Shown here in pieces: positions 16,735 through 27,324 of a stretch of 64,000 nucleotides of DNA. This stretch comes from Pseudomonas asplenii. Lineage in GTDB: Bacteria; Pseudomonadota; Gammaproteobacteria; Pseudomonadales; Pseudomonadaceae. A program made the translations under genes and the position numbers. The first letter of the stretch is position 1, and each line of letters opens with the position of its first letter. The DNA is taken from contig NZ_LT629777.1 of the NCBI RefSeq assembly GCF_900105475.1, positions 6,076,001 through 6,140,000 on the forward strand. The letters run 5' to 3'. The notes under the pieces are model-generated. The model had not been told where the DNA came from and did not search any database. It worked only from the letters and a program-made list of their open reading frames with translations.

Positions 16735-19700
16735 TCACTCAGGCAACTTCAGGCGCTCCAGCACCGCCGTCAACAAGCCCTGGGAGAGAATGATGCTGTC
16801 ATGGTTCTCCTCCAGCGCCGTTGAAACGCCCAGTCCATTGCGCGCGCACTGTTCCACCAGCACCGCCTGCGCCGCGCCGATTTCCTGGGCAGTCTTGCTT
16901 GCCCCCGCCCACCAGCAGTCCGGCTTGACCTGCAGGGGCTTGAGGGTGAAGGCCTCGCTCAAGAGCGCATTGGTTCGCAACAGACGGTAACCGGTCTCGA
17001 TTTCGTCCTGTACCGCAATATCGCGATAGACCTCGCGCAAGCCCTCGGCACTGACACCGCCAGCCAACGCGACCTGGTCGATGACCCAGTCGGCAATCGC
17101 CTGCTCATCGTCCAATTGCGCCCTGGCCTGTTCGATCAGACCGACAATGGTCTGCTCCTCGATGCCGGGGACAAATGCCAGGAGACTGCCCACCAGATTC
17201 GCGAACAGGCTCTGCTCTTCCTGCGCAACATCCGGCGCCGGTTCTGGCTCAGGCGCAAAGACCTCCAGCGCGGTCGGCAGGCTGGTGTCCACCAGGCCGA
17301 GGAAGCTGACCGCGTCACCGCCCTGTTCCAGCACATGCGCCACTTCCATCGCCAGGGCACCGCCCAGGGACCAACCCAGCAGGTTGTACGGTCCCTGAGG
17401 CTGGGTCTGCCTGATCTGCTGGACGTAGTAACCGACCATTTCATCCCAGGAACGATCGAACCAGCCCGGCACCACATAGCTTTTGTTGACCAGCCCGTAG
17501 ACCCGCCGGTTGTCCTTCAGTTGCCCCGCCAACGGATAGTAGGAATAGGTACCACCACCGCCCGGCGGCAGGCAGAACAACGGTGCGCAATCCGTGCGGC
17601 AGCCGTTCATGCTGATCACCGGTGTCTGCACTTTCGCCTCGCCTTCACGCATGAAGTCGGCCAGGTCGGCCAGTGTCTCCATCAACAGGAAGTCGTGCAG
17701 CTTGATCGTCACACCGAAGACTTCGCGCAGCCGGCCGACCAGGGAAATCACCAGCAACGAATGCCCGCCCAGCTCGAAGAAGTTATCGTTCAGACCGACC
17801 GTTTCGACCTTCAGCAACTGCGCCCAGATATCGGCCAGGCGCTGTTCCAGTTCGGTCCGCGGGGCGACATGGCGGCGCTGTACCGCGCGGGCATCCGGCA
17901 GCGGCAGCGCCTTGCGGTCAAGCTTGCCGTTCGGGGTCAGCGGCATCCGCTCCAGCAGCACCAGGTGCGTGGGCACCATATAGTCCGGCAGGCCGGCCTT
18001 CAGGTGCGCCTTGAGCTGCGCGTGCAATGCCTCCCAGGGTTGCCCGGCGCCCGCGTCACTGAGCACCAGGTAGGCGGCCAGTTGCTTGCCGGTCGGCCCA
18101 TCGAGATCGATGACACTGCTTTCGCGGACCGCGGCATGTTCCTGCAGGCGGGCTTCGATTTCGCCCAGCTCGATGCGGAAGCCACGGATCTTCACCTGGT
18201 GGTCGAGACGGCTGACGTACTCGATCACCCCCTGCTCGCGATAACGGGTCAGGTCACCCGTGCGGTACAGGCGCCCCCCTCCCTGCTCGTCGAACGGATC
18301 GGGGACAAAACGTTCGGCCGTCAATCCCGGACGCTGATGATAGCCGCGGGCCAGGCCGTGGCCGCCAATCAGCAGCTCGCCACGCGCGCCCAGTGGCAGG
18401 GTGTCGAAGTCCTCCCCAAGAATATGCAGGTGGGTATTGGCGATCGGCCGCCCCAGCCAGACATCGTCGCTGGCCGTCAGGTAATGGGCGGCGGACCAGA
18501 TCGTCGTCTCGGTCGGGCCATAGACGTTCCAGACATGCCCGGCCTGCTCGATCAGCCGCTGCGCCAGTTCCGCACTCAGCGCCTCGCCACCACAGAGGAT
18601 CTTGCGCCCGGCCAGGAAGCCGGCCGGGGCCTGGTCGAGCAGCATGCGCCAGGTCGATGGCGTCGCCTGGATCAGGGTGACCGCGTGATGCTCGATCAAC
18701 TCGACCAGCGCCTGCGGATCCTTGTTGCCACCGTTGTCCAGCAACACCACCGAAGCGCCGCACATCAACGGCAGGAACAGTTCCAGCCCGGCGATATCGA
18801 ACGACAGCGAGGTCAGCGACAACACCCGGTCGCGGGCATCGATCCCCGGCTGCCGGGCCATGCTGAAGAGGAAGTTGCTCAACCCCTCGTGGCGGACCTC
18901 GACGCCCTTGGGCTTGCCAGTGGAGCCCGAGGTGTAGATCACATAGGCCAGGTTATCCGGCATAGCCAGATTCGCCAGCGGCGCATCGTCCACGCCATGG
19001 CGCCATTGCGCTTCAAGGTCCAGGCAGAGGCTGCGCACGCCCTCGGGGAGCGGCAGGTGCTCCAGCAGCGGGCTCTGGGTCAGCAGCAGTTGCAGGCCAC
19101 TGTCCTGCATCATGTAGGCCAGCCGATCCTGGGGGAAGTCCGGGTCCAACGGCACATAGGCGCCACCGACCTTGAGAATCGCCAACAGGCCCACCAGCAT
19201 GTCCGGACCACGCTCTACCGCAATCCCCACCAGCACATCCGGCCCCACGCCCGCCTGGCGCAAGGTATGCGCCAACTGGTTGGAACGCTGGTCCAACTGC
19301 CGGTAGCTCATGCGTCCCTCGCGCCAGATCAGCGCCGTGTCCTCGGGCGTACGAGCAACCTGGGCCTCGATCAAACCCTGCACGAAGGCCTGGGCAGGGT
19401 AAGCCGCTGCGGTCTGGTTCCACTCCCGTTCGATCTGCTGCCGTTCGGCCTCGCTCAGCAACGGCAGGTCAGCGACCCGTTGCGTGGCATCGGTGCTGAT
19501 CGCTGCCAGCAACCTGCGCCAATGACGCGCCATGCGCTCGACCGTGCTGCGCTCGAACAAGGCGGTGGCATAGGTCAGGGTGGCGCCCACCCCCTGCTCA
19601 TGCTCGCTGGTATCCAGGGTCAGGTCGAACTGTGCGGTGTGACTGTCCAACGCCAGCCCTTGCACACTCAGCCCGGACAATTGATGCCCTTCACCACTCA

Positions 19701-22700
19701 CCTGGCTCTGGTGGTTGTACATCACCTGGAACAACGGGCTATGGCTCAGGCTGCGTTCCGGCTGCAGGGCCTCGACGAGTTGCTCGAACGGCAGATCCTG
19801 ATGCCCCTGGGCTTGCAGGGCAGTTCTTTTCACCTGCTGCAACAGCTCGGTAAAGGTCAGCGCCGGCGTGAACTCGGCCTTGAGCACCTGGGTGTTGACG
19901 AAGAAACCGATCAGGCGCTCGGTCTCGACACGTGTGCGGTTGGCGACGGGGACACCGACACGGATGTCGGCCTGCCCCGAGTAGCGCTGCAACAGGGTCT
20001 GGAACGAGGCCAACAGCAGCATGAACAAGGTGACACCCTGCTCGCGGGCCTTGGCTTTCAGGGCCTGCACCAGGTGCGTGTCCAGCTCGACCGACAGCCG
20101 ATCGCCGGCATGGCTCTGCTGGGTCGGACGTGGACGGTCCAGGGGCAGTTCGAGTACCGGCTGCTCGCCACCCAGTTGAGCTTGCCAGTATTCCAGTTGC
20201 CGACGCTGTTCGCCCGCCTCCATCCACTCTCTTTGCCACAGGGCATAGTCGGCATATTGAATCGGCAGTACCGGCAACTCGAGTTCACGCCCCTGGCTGC
20301 TGGCTTCATACAACTGCACCAGTTCGTCGACCATGACCGGCATCGACCAGCCATCGGCAACAATATGGTGCACGGTCAGGACCAGCACATGGGCATCCGG
20401 CGCCAGGCGCAGCAGTTTCACCCGCAACAGCGGTCCCTGTTCCAGGTCGAACGGACGGCGGATTTCCTCATCGACATATCGGGTGATGTCCGCCTCGACA
20501 GTTGGCTGCGCGGCGACATCGACAGAAAGTGTGAACGCCGCGGCCGGATGAGTGACCTGCACCGCCCGCTCACCCTCCTGACGGAAAGTCGTACGCAGTA
20601 TTTCATGGCGTGTGCACAATGCCTCGAAGCTGCGCCGCAACGCCTCGATATCCAGTGCGCCATCCAGCCGCAGAGCGGCCGGAATATTGTAGGCGGCACT
20701 TTGCGGGTCGAGTTGCCAGAGGAACCACTGGCGTTGCTGGGCATAGGACAGCGCCAACGGCCGGTCACGCCCGATCGGCAGCAGGGCGGGCGCCTTGTCG
20801 AGCGTACCCTGCGCAACCCGTTCGGCGAACTCGGCCAGGTTGTCGGCCTCGAACAACGCACGCAGCGGCAGCTCGACCTCCAGCCCCTGGCGCACCCGGG
20901 ATATGACCTGGGTGGCGATCAGCGAATGCCCGCCCAGCTCGAAGAAATTGTCGCCCAAGCCCACCCGCTCGACCTTCAACACCGCCTGCCAGATCTGCGC
21001 CAGCGCTTGCTCCAGCGGAGTCTGCGGGGCCAGGTAGCGGGACTGCGAAAGGTCTGCCTGCGGGGCCGGCAGGGCCTTGCGATCGACCTTGCCGTTCGGG
21101 GTCAACGGCAGTCGCTCCAGCAGGATCAGGTGAGACGGCACCATGTAGTCCGGCAGGCCCGCCTTCAACAGTTCCTTGAGCTCGCGCCGGAACGCTTCCT
21201 GCGACGCCTCAGTGGCCTGGAGAAGACTCACGTCCTCGGCCACCAGGTACGCGGCCAGCTGCTTGCCCGCCGGGCCGTCGATATCGATGACGACGGCCTC
21301 GCGGACCGCGGCATGCTCTTGCAGCCGCGCCTCGATTTCTCCCAGTTCGATGCGGAAACCACGGATCTTCACCTGATGGTCCAGGCGCCCGGCGTACTCG
21401 ATCACGCCGTCGTCATGGTAGAGGGTCAGGTCACCGGTACGGTACAGGCGGCCCCCGCCCTGCGGGTCGAACGGATCCGGAATGAAGCGTTCGGCGGTCA
21501 GCCCCGGACGCTGGTGATAACCGCGCGCCAGGCCGTCGCCGCCGATCAGCAGCTCGCCGCGGGCGCCCGGCGGCAACACGTCGAAATCGTCGCTGAGGAT
21601 ATGCAGGCGGGTATTGGCGATCGGCCGGCCGAGCCAGATGTCATCGCTCGACGTCAGGTAGTGTCGCGCCGACCAGATGGTGGTTTCGGTCGGGCCATAG
21701 ACGTTCCAGACGTGTCCGGCCTGCTCGATCAGCCGCTGCGCCAGTTCGGCACTCAGGGCTTCGCCACCGCAGAGGACCTTGCAACCCGCCAGCCATCCTG
21801 GCGGCGCGCTGTCGAGCAGCATGCGCCAGGTCGACGGCGTCGCCTGGATCACCGTGACCTGGTGCTTGCCGATAACCTCCAGCAACGCCTGCGGGTCCTT
21901 GTTCTGTTGCTGGCGCAGCAGAACGACCGCCGCACCGCGCATCAGGGTCAGGTACAGCTCCAGCCCGGCGATGTCGAAGGACAGCGAGGTCAACGACAGC
22001 ACCCGATCCGAAGACTCCACCCCCGGCTGCTCGGCCATGCTGAACAGGAAGTTCACCAGCGCGCCATGGGACACCGCAACGCCCTTGGGCTTGCCGGTGG
22101 ACCCGGAGGTGTAGATCACGTACGCCAGATTGTCCGGCTGTGCCAGATTGCCCAGCGGTGCATCGCTGACCTCGCCCAGCCAGTCCTGCGACTGGTCGAG
22201 AAACAGGCTGCGCACCTCAGCACCAACGGCCTGGTGGATACTCAGGTGACGCTGGGTCAGCAGCAACGCCAGCCCACTGTCCTGCACCATGTACGCCAGG
22301 CGATCCGCCGGGAAGTCCGGGTCCAGCGGCACGTAAGCGCCACCGGCCTTGAGGATCGCCAGCAGACCCACCAGCATCTGCGGGCCACGTTCCAGAGCAA
22401 CGCCCACCAGCACATCCGGCCCGACGCCCAGCTCACGCAGCTTGCGCGCCAGGCGATTGGATTGCAGGTCCAGTTGCTGATAGCTCATCTGCCCATCATC
22501 GAACAGCAAGGCCGCAGCTTGCGGCGTTTCACGACTCTGTTCGGCAATCAGTTGGTGAATGCAACGATCCGTCGGGTAGCTGGCTTCGCTCTGGTTCCAA
22601 TCCACGACGATCCGCTGGCGCTCGTCGTCGCTCAGCATCGGCAACTCGACGACACGACGATGAGCACCGACGGCAATGGCACCCAACAGATTGCGCCAGT

Positions 22701-25700
22701 GGGCGGCCATGCGCTCGATGGTCGAGGAGTCGAACAGCGCGCTGGAATACGTCAGGGCGGCGCTCAGGCCGTCAGTGTTTTCATGGGTGTCCAGGGCCAG
22801 GTCGAACTGGGCGACATGGCTGTCCCAGGACAGTCCCTGAACAGTCAGGCCCGGTAACCTGTGCAGCTCGCCAGGTCCTTCGGTCTGATGGTTGTAGACC
22901 ACCTGGAACAACGGGCTGTGACTCAGACTGCGCTCCGGCTGCAGCGCCTCCACCAATTGTTCGAACGGCAGGTCCTGATGCGCCTGGGCCTCCAGGGCGG
23001 CCTGCCGGACCTGTTGCAGCAGTTCGCTGAAGGTCATGTTCGAGGTGAACCCGGCGCGCAGCACCTGGGTGTTGACGAAGAAGCCGATCAGGCGTTCGGT
23101 CTCGACCCGGTTGCGGTTGGCGATCGGCACCCCGACACGGATATCGGCCTGCCCGCTGTAACGGTGCAGCAGGGTCTGGAACGAGGCCAGCAGCAACACG
23201 AAAAGGGTAACCCCCTGCTGCCGGGCCACGGCCTTGAGGGCATCGACCAGCTCCGGCGGCAGGTCGATGGCCAGCCGTTCACCGACATGACTGCGCAGGG
23301 TCGGGCGCGGTCGGTCGATGGGCAACTCGAGCACCGGTTGCTCACCGCCCAATTGTCCAGTCCAGTAGTCCAACTGACGGGCCTGCTCACCCTCGGCCAT
23401 CCAGCGCCGTTGCCACTGGGCGTAGTCGGCATACTGCACCGGCAAGTCAGCCAGGTCGGCGGCAGAGCCCTGATGATAGGCACTGTACAGACGCACCAGT
23501 TCATCAACCATGATCGGCGTGGACCACCCATCGGAGACGATATGGTGGACCGTCAGCACCAATACGTGCTCGGTGTCTTCCACCCTGAGCAGGCGAACCC
23601 GCAACAGGGGGCCCTGTATCAGGTCGAAAGCCTGCCCGGCCTCGCGCTCGACGTACTCGCGGATGGCCGCTGCGCGCTCAGGCCCGGAAATATCCGAGAG
23701 GCGCTCCACGGGCAAATCGAATGGCGTGAGCGGATGAATCACCTGTACGGTCTGCTCACCCTCCTCGCGGAAAGTGCTACGCAGGGTTTCGTGGCGGGCG
23801 ATCAGTGTTTCAAAGCTGCGCCGCAGGGCCTCGACGTCGAGGGTGCCGCTGAGCTGCAGCGCAGCCGGGATATTGTAGGCCGCACTGTCCGGGTCCAACT
23901 GCCAGAGAAACCACTGGCGCTGCTGGGCATGGGAAAGCAGCAGCGGTTGCGTCCGGTCGGCCCGTTCGATCGTCGCGATCAGGGTCGGGACAGCGGAGCC
24001 GCCTTCGGCCTTGCGCACGAACGCCGCCAGGTCCTGAGCCTCGAAGAGGTCACGCAACGACAGTTCCAGCGCAAGGCTCTGGCGAATCCGCGAGATGACC
24101 TGAGTCGCCAGCAGCGAATGCCCACCCAGTTCAAAGAAGTTGTCGTCCAGCCCCACCCGCTCGATCTTGAGCACCTCGGCCCAGATCTGCGCCACCTGCT
24201 GCTGCACAGCGGTCACCGGGGCCACATGGTTTTTCTGCGCCTGGGCAACATCCGGTGCGGGCAAGGCTCGACGGTCCAGCTTGCCATTGGCGGTCAGCGG
24301 CATCTGCCGCAGGAGAATCCAGTGTGCTGGCACCATATAGTCGGGCAGTACGGACTTGAGGTGTTCCCTCAGCTCACGCCGCCATTGTCCCTGGACCTCT
24401 GGATCGGCATCCAGCAGCAGCGGATCGGACGGTACCAGGTAGGCTGCCAGTTGCTTGCCGCCCGGCCCGTCGATATCGATGACACTGACCTCCCGGACCG
24501 CGGCATGTTCGCGCAGCCGGGCATCGATTTCGCCCAGCTCGATGCGGAAACCACGGATCTTCACCTGATGGTCCAGGCGCCCGATGTATTCGATGCAGCC
24601 TTCGGCCCGATAACGGGCCAGGTCGCCCGCCCGGTACAGACGACCACCACCCTGCTCATCGAACGGATCGGGGACGAAACGCTCGGCGGTCAGCGCCGGA
24701 CGCTGGTGGTAACCTCGCGCCAGGCCCGCGCGCCCCACATGCAGCTCACCGCTGCAACCCTGGGCGACGGGGTTGAAGTCGGCATCCAGCACGTACCACG
24801 ACAGGTCGGGGATGACCTCGCCAATCGGGCTGACGCCCGCCTGCAACAGATCCTCACGCCCGATCGGCCGGTAGGTCACGTGCACCGTGGTTTCGGTGAT
24901 GCCGTACATGTTGACCAGCTGTGGCGAACGATCGCCAAAACGCTCGAACCAGGGTTGCAGGCTGCCGACATCCAGGGCTTCGCCCCCGAACACCACGTAG
25001 CGCAGTGGCAGCGGCGAGGACGACGGCGGCGCCTCGCAGGCGACCCGTGCCAGTTGCTTGAACGCTGAAGGAGTCTGGTTCAGTACCGTGACTCCTTCGC
25101 TGAGCAGCAGCGGGTAGAAATCCTGCGGCGAACGGCTGATATCACGCGGCACGATGACCAGGCGACCGCCGTGCATCAGCGCACCGAAGATCTCCCAGAC
25201 CGAGAAGTCGAACGCATAGGAATGGAACATCGTCCAGACGTCCTGCGGCCCGAACCCGAACCATTCTTCAGTGGCCTGGAACAGCCGGAGGATATTGCGG
25301 TGCGGCAGCAGCGTGCCCTTGGGCTTGCCGGTGGAGCCCGAGGTGTAGATTACATAGGCGAGGTTGTCGGGGTCGGTCAGCGTCGGCAGGTTGTGCTGTG
25401 GGTAACCCTCCAGCCAGTCGCCTTCCTGGTCCAGGCACAGGCTGTGCACGCCGTCGGGAATCGGCAACCGGCCGAGCAGGTGGCTCTGCGTCAGCAGCAG
25501 GCGAATGCGGCTGTCCTCGATCATGTACGCCAGGCGGTCCTCGGGATAGTCCGGGTCCAGCGGTACGTAGGCACCGCCGGCCTTGAGGATCGCCAGCAGG
25601 CCGACCAGCATCTCCAGGCCCCGGTCCACCGCCAGCCCCACCAGCCCATCCGGGCCGACTCCGCAGGCGCGCAGATGGTGCGCCAGTTGATTGGCCCGGC

Positions 25701-27309
25701 GGTTCAACTCGCCATAGGTCAGGCTGCGGGAGCCATGGGTCACCGCCAGCGCATCCGGCGCCTTCAGGGCCTGGGCCTCGATCAGTTCGTGGGCACAGGC
25801 TGTGGCGGGGTACGCCGCGGGCGCCGGGTTCCAGGCCCGGAGGGTGTGTTGCCGCTCCACCCGGTCCAGCATCGGCAAGGCGGCGATACGTTGTTGCGGG
25901 TCCGAGCCAATGGCTTCCAGCAGGCGCCGCCAATGCCCGGCCAGGCGCTCGATGGTGGCCTGTTCGAACAGGTCACTGGCGTAGGTGAACGACGCTCCGA
26001 GGCCCGCGTCGCTTTCGAAGGTGTCCAGGGCCAGGTCGAACTGCGCGGTGCGCTTTTCCCACGGCAGCCCCTCGACACGCAAGCCGGCCAGCTCGCGCAC
26101 CTCGCCACGAACCTGGGTCTGGTGGTTGTACATCACCTGGAACAACGGGGTGCGGTTGAGGCTGCGCTCCGGTTGCAGGGCTTCCACCAGTTGCTCGAAG
26201 GGCAGGTCCTGGTGGGCCTGGGCGTCGAGCGCCGTTCTCTTCACCTGCTGCAGCAACTGGGCAAAGGGCGCCTGGGCATCGATCTCGGCCCGCAGGACCT
26301 GGGTGTTGACGAAGAAACCGATCAGCCCTTCCGTTTCCACCCGGCTGCGGTTGGCGATGGCCACCCCGACGCGGATATCGGTCTGGCCGCAATAGCGGTG
26401 CAACAGGGTCTGGAAGGAGGCCAGCAACAGCATGAACAGGGTGACGCCCTGTTGCCGGGCAACTACCTTCAGGGACTGGGCCAGTGGCGCCGGCAGGTCG
26501 ATGGCCAGGCTGTGTCCGGCCAGGCTCTGGTGGGTCGGACGAGGTCGATCGATGGGCAACTCAAGCACCGGCTGCTCGCCCCCCAGCTGGCCCTTCCAGT
26601 AGCCGAGCTGGCGTTCCTGTTCGCCCGCCTCCATCCAGTCACGCTGCCACTGGGCGTAGTCGGCATACTGGATCGGCAAGGCCGCCAGTTCGACCTCGCG
26701 GCCCTGGCGGAAACCATCGTACAGACGGACCAGTTCATCGACCATGATCGGCATCGACCAGCCATCGCAGACGATGTGGTGCAAGGTGAGGATCAGGACA
26801 TGATCGTCTTCGCTGATCTGCAGCAGCCGAACCCGCAGCAAGGGCTCGTGTTCCAGGTCGAAGGGTCGCTGCACCTCAGCCTCCACGCAGGCGCGGATCT
26901 GTTCATCGAGGTCTTCGGCAACGGGGGGCGCCAGGCGCTCCGGCGCCAGCGAGAACACATCGGCCGGATGGATCACCTGCAGGACATGCCCGGCGTCCTG
27001 GCGCAAGGTCGTGCGCAAGGTTTCGTGACGCCGGATCAGCGCCTCGAAACTGCGCCGCAGCGCTTCGGTGTCCAGGCTGCCCTTCAGGCGCAAGGCCGTG
27101 GGGATGTTGTAGGCGGCACTGCCCGGCTCCAGTTGCCAGAGGATCCACTGGCGCTGTTGGGCATAGGACAGCGCCGAAGACGACTCTGACTCCCGTCTGA
27201 AAATCGGGGTCACCCCATAGAGGTTCACCCCTTGTCGCTTGAGCAACGCCGAGAGCGCCTTGCGCTCCCGGATGGACAGCGATTTTACGGAGTCGAGCAG
27301 CTCTTGCAC
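16735..27309 (-). CDS. pvdD: Pyoverdine NRPS, terminal three modules with thioesterase (PvdD-type)
   Basis: 3524 residues starting at GTG 27309, with GGGAG about 9 nt upstream. Order: C-A-T (1-1100), C-A-T (1100-2160), C-A-T (2160-3215), thioesterase (about 3240-3524). C motifs are HHIVCDG, HHIVSDG and HHIVADG near residues 180, 1255 and 2315; carrier motifs LGGHS are near 1063, 2123 and 3178. Reading the A pockets against GrsA positions gives DFWNVGMVHK (Thr), DILQLGVIWK (Gly) and DILQLGVIWK (Gly); the two Gly modules are very alike. There is no epimerisation domain. The thioesterase has GWSLGG and a catalytic His in ENHDSII and releases the finished peptide. Starts 15 bp after the preceding NRPS stop. 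Confidence 0.93.
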   Translation of the reverse strand: MQELLDSVKSLSIRERKALSALLKRQGVNLYGVTPIFRRESESSSALSYAQQRQWILWQLEPGSAAYNIPTALRLKGSLDTEALRRSFEALIRRHETLRTTLRQDAGHVLQVIHPADVFSLAPERLAPPVAEDLDEQIRACVEAEVQRPFDLEHEPLLRVRLLQISEDDHVLILTLHHIVCDGWSMPIMVDELVRLYDGFRQGREVELAALPIQYADYAQWQRDWMEAGEQERQLGYWKGQLGGEQPVLELPIDRPRPTHQSLAGHSLAIDLPAPLAQSLKVVARQQGVTLFMLLLASFQTLLHRYCGQTDIRVGVAIANRSRVETEGLIGFFVNTQVLRAEIDAQAPFAQLLQQVKRTALDAQAHQDLPFEQLVEALQPERSLNRTPLFQVMYNHQTQVRGEVRELAGLRVEGLPWEKRTAQFDLALDTFESDAGLGASFTYASDLFEQATIERLAGHWRRLLEAIGSDPQQRIAALPMLDRVERQHTLRAWNPAPAAYPATACAHELIEAQALKAPDALAVTHGSRSLTYGELNRRANQLAHHLRACGVGPDGLVGLAVDRGLEMLVGLLAILKAGGAYVPLDPDYPEDRLAYMIEDSRIRLLLTQSHLLGRLPIPDGVHSLCLDQEGDWLEGYPQHNLPTLTDPDNLAYVIYTSGSTGKPKGTLLPHRNILRLFQATEEWFGFGPQDVWTMFHSYAFDFSVWEIFGALMHGGRLVIVPRDISRSPQDFYPLLLSEGVTVLNQTPSAFKQLARVACEAPPSSSPLPLRYVVFGGEALDVGSLQPWFERFGDRSPQLVNMYGITETTVHVTYRPIGREDLLQAGVSPIGEVIPDLSWYVLDADFNPVAQGCSGELHVGRAGLARGYHQRPALTAERFVPDPFDEQGGGRLYRAGDLARYRAEGCIEYIGRLDHQVKIRGFRIELGEIDARLREHAAVREVSVIDIDGPGGKQLAAYLVPSDPLLLDADPEVQGQWRRELREHLKSVLPDYMVPAHWILLRQMPLTANGKLDRRALPAPDVAQAQKNHVAPVTAVQQQVAQIWAEVLKIERVGLDDNFFELGGHSLLATQVISRIRQSLALELSLRDLFEAQDLAAFVRKAEGGSAVPTLIATIERADRTQPLLLSHAQQRQWFLWQLDPDSAAYNIPAALQLSGTLDVEALRRSFETLIARHETLRSTFREEGEQTVQVIHPLTPFDLPVERLSDISGPERAAAIREYVEREAGQAFDLIQGPLLRVRLLRVEDTEHVLVLTVHHIVSDGWSTPIMVDELVRLYSAYHQGSAADLADLPVQYADYAQWQRRWMAEGEQARQLDYWTGQLGGEQPVLELPIDRPRPTLRSHVGERLAIDLPPELVDALKAVARQQGVTLFVLLLASFQTLLHRYSGQADIRVGVPIANRNRVETERLIGFFVNTQVLRAGFTSNMTFSELLQQVRQAALEAQAHQDLPFEQLVEALQPERSLSHSPLFQVVYNHQTEGPGELHRLPGLTVQGLSWDSHVAQFDLALDTHENTDGLSAALTYSSALFDSSTIERMAAHWRNLLGAIAVGAHRRVVELPMLSDDERQRIVVDWNQSEASYPTDRCIHQLIAEQSRETPQAAALLFDDGQMSYQQLDLQSNRLARKLRELGVGPDVLVGVALERGPQMLVGLLAILKAGGAYVPLDPDFPADRLAYMVQDSGLALLLTQRHLSIHQAVGAEVRSLFLDQSQDWLGEVSDAPLGNLAQPDNLAYVIYTSGSTGKPKGVAVSHGALVNFLFSMAEQPGVESSDRVLSLTSLSFDIAGLELYLTLMRGAAVVLLRQQQNKDPQALLEVIGKHQVTVIQATPSTWRMLLDSAPPGWLAGCKVLCGGEALSAELAQRLIEQAGHVWNVYGPTETTIWSARHYLTSSDDIWLGRPIANTRLHILSDDFDVLPPGARGELLIGGDGLARGYHQRPGLTAERFIPDPFDPQGGGRLYRTGDLTLYHDDGVIEYAGRLDHQVKIRGFRIELGEIEARLQEHAAVREAVVIDIDGPAGKQLAAYLVAEDVSLLQATEASQEAFRRELKELLKAGLPDYMVPSHLILLERLPLTPNGKVDRKALPAPQADLSQSRYLAPQTPLEQALAQIWQAVLKVERVGLGDNFFELGGHSLIATQVISRVRQGLEVELPLRALFEADNLAEFAERVAQGTLDKAPALLPIGRDRPLALSYAQQRQWFLWQLDPQSAAYNIPAALRLDGALDIEALRRSFEALCTRHEILRTTFRQEGERAVQVTHPAAAFTLSVDVAAQPTVEADITRYVDEEIRRPFDLEQGPLLRVKLLRLAPDAHVLVLTVHHIVADGWSMPVMVDELVQLYEASSQGRELELPVLPIQYADYALWQREWMEAGEQRRQLEYWQAQLGGEQPVLELPLDRPRPTQQSHAGDRLSVELDTHLVQALKAKAREQGVTLFMLLLASFQTLLQRYSGQADIRVGVPVANRTRVETERLIGFFVNTQVLKAEFTPALTFTELLQQVKRTALQAQGHQDLPFEQLVEALQPERSLSHSPLFQVMYNHQSQVSGEGHQLSGLSVQGLALDSHTAQFDLTLDTSEHEQGVGATLTYATALFERSTVERMARHWRRLLAAISTDATQRVADLPLLSEAERQQIEREWNQTAAAYPAQAFVQGLIEAQVARTPEDTALIWREGRMSYRQLDQRSNQLAHTLRQAGVGPDVLVGIAVERGPDMLVGLLAILKVGGAYVPLDPDFPQDRLAYMMQDSGLQLLLTQSPLLEHLPLPEGVRSLCLDLEAQWRHGVDDAPLANLAMPDNLAYVIYTSGSTGKPKGVEVRHEGLSNFLFSMARQPGIDARDRVLSLTSLSFDIAGLELFLPLMCGASVVLLDNGGNKDPQALVELIEHHAVTLIQATPSTWRMLLDQAPAGFLAGRKILCGGEALSAELAQRLIEQAGHVWNVYGPTETTIWSAAHYLTASDDVWLGRPIANTHLHILGEDFDTLPLGARGELLIGGHGLARGYHQRPGLTAERFVPDPFDEQGGGRLYRTGDLTRYREQGVIEYVSRLDHQVKIRGFRIELGEIEARLQEHAAVRESSVIDLDGPTGKQLAAYLVLSDAGAGQPWEALHAQLKAHLKAGLPDYMVPTHLVLLERMPLTPNGKLDRKALPLPDARAVQRRHVAPRTELEQRLADIWAQLLKVETVGLNDNFFELGGHSLLVISLVGRLREVFGVTIKLHDFLLMETLADLADFMREGEAKVQTPVISMNGCRTDCAPLFCLPPGGGGTYSYYPLAGQLKDNRRVYGLVNKSYVVPGWFDRSWDEMVGYYVQQIRQTQPQGPYNLLGWSLGGALAMEVAHVLEQGGDAVSFLGLVDTSLPTALEVFAPEPEPAPDVAQEEQSLFANLVGSLLAFVPGIEEQTIVGLIEQARAQLDDEQAIADWVIDQVALAGGVSAEGLREVYRDIAVQDEIETGYRLLRTNALLSEAFTLKPLQVKPDCWWAGASKTAQEIGAAQAVLVEQCARNGLGVSTALEENHDSIILSQGLLTAVLERLKLPE

Positions 27310-27324
27310 TTTGATGTTCTCCCG

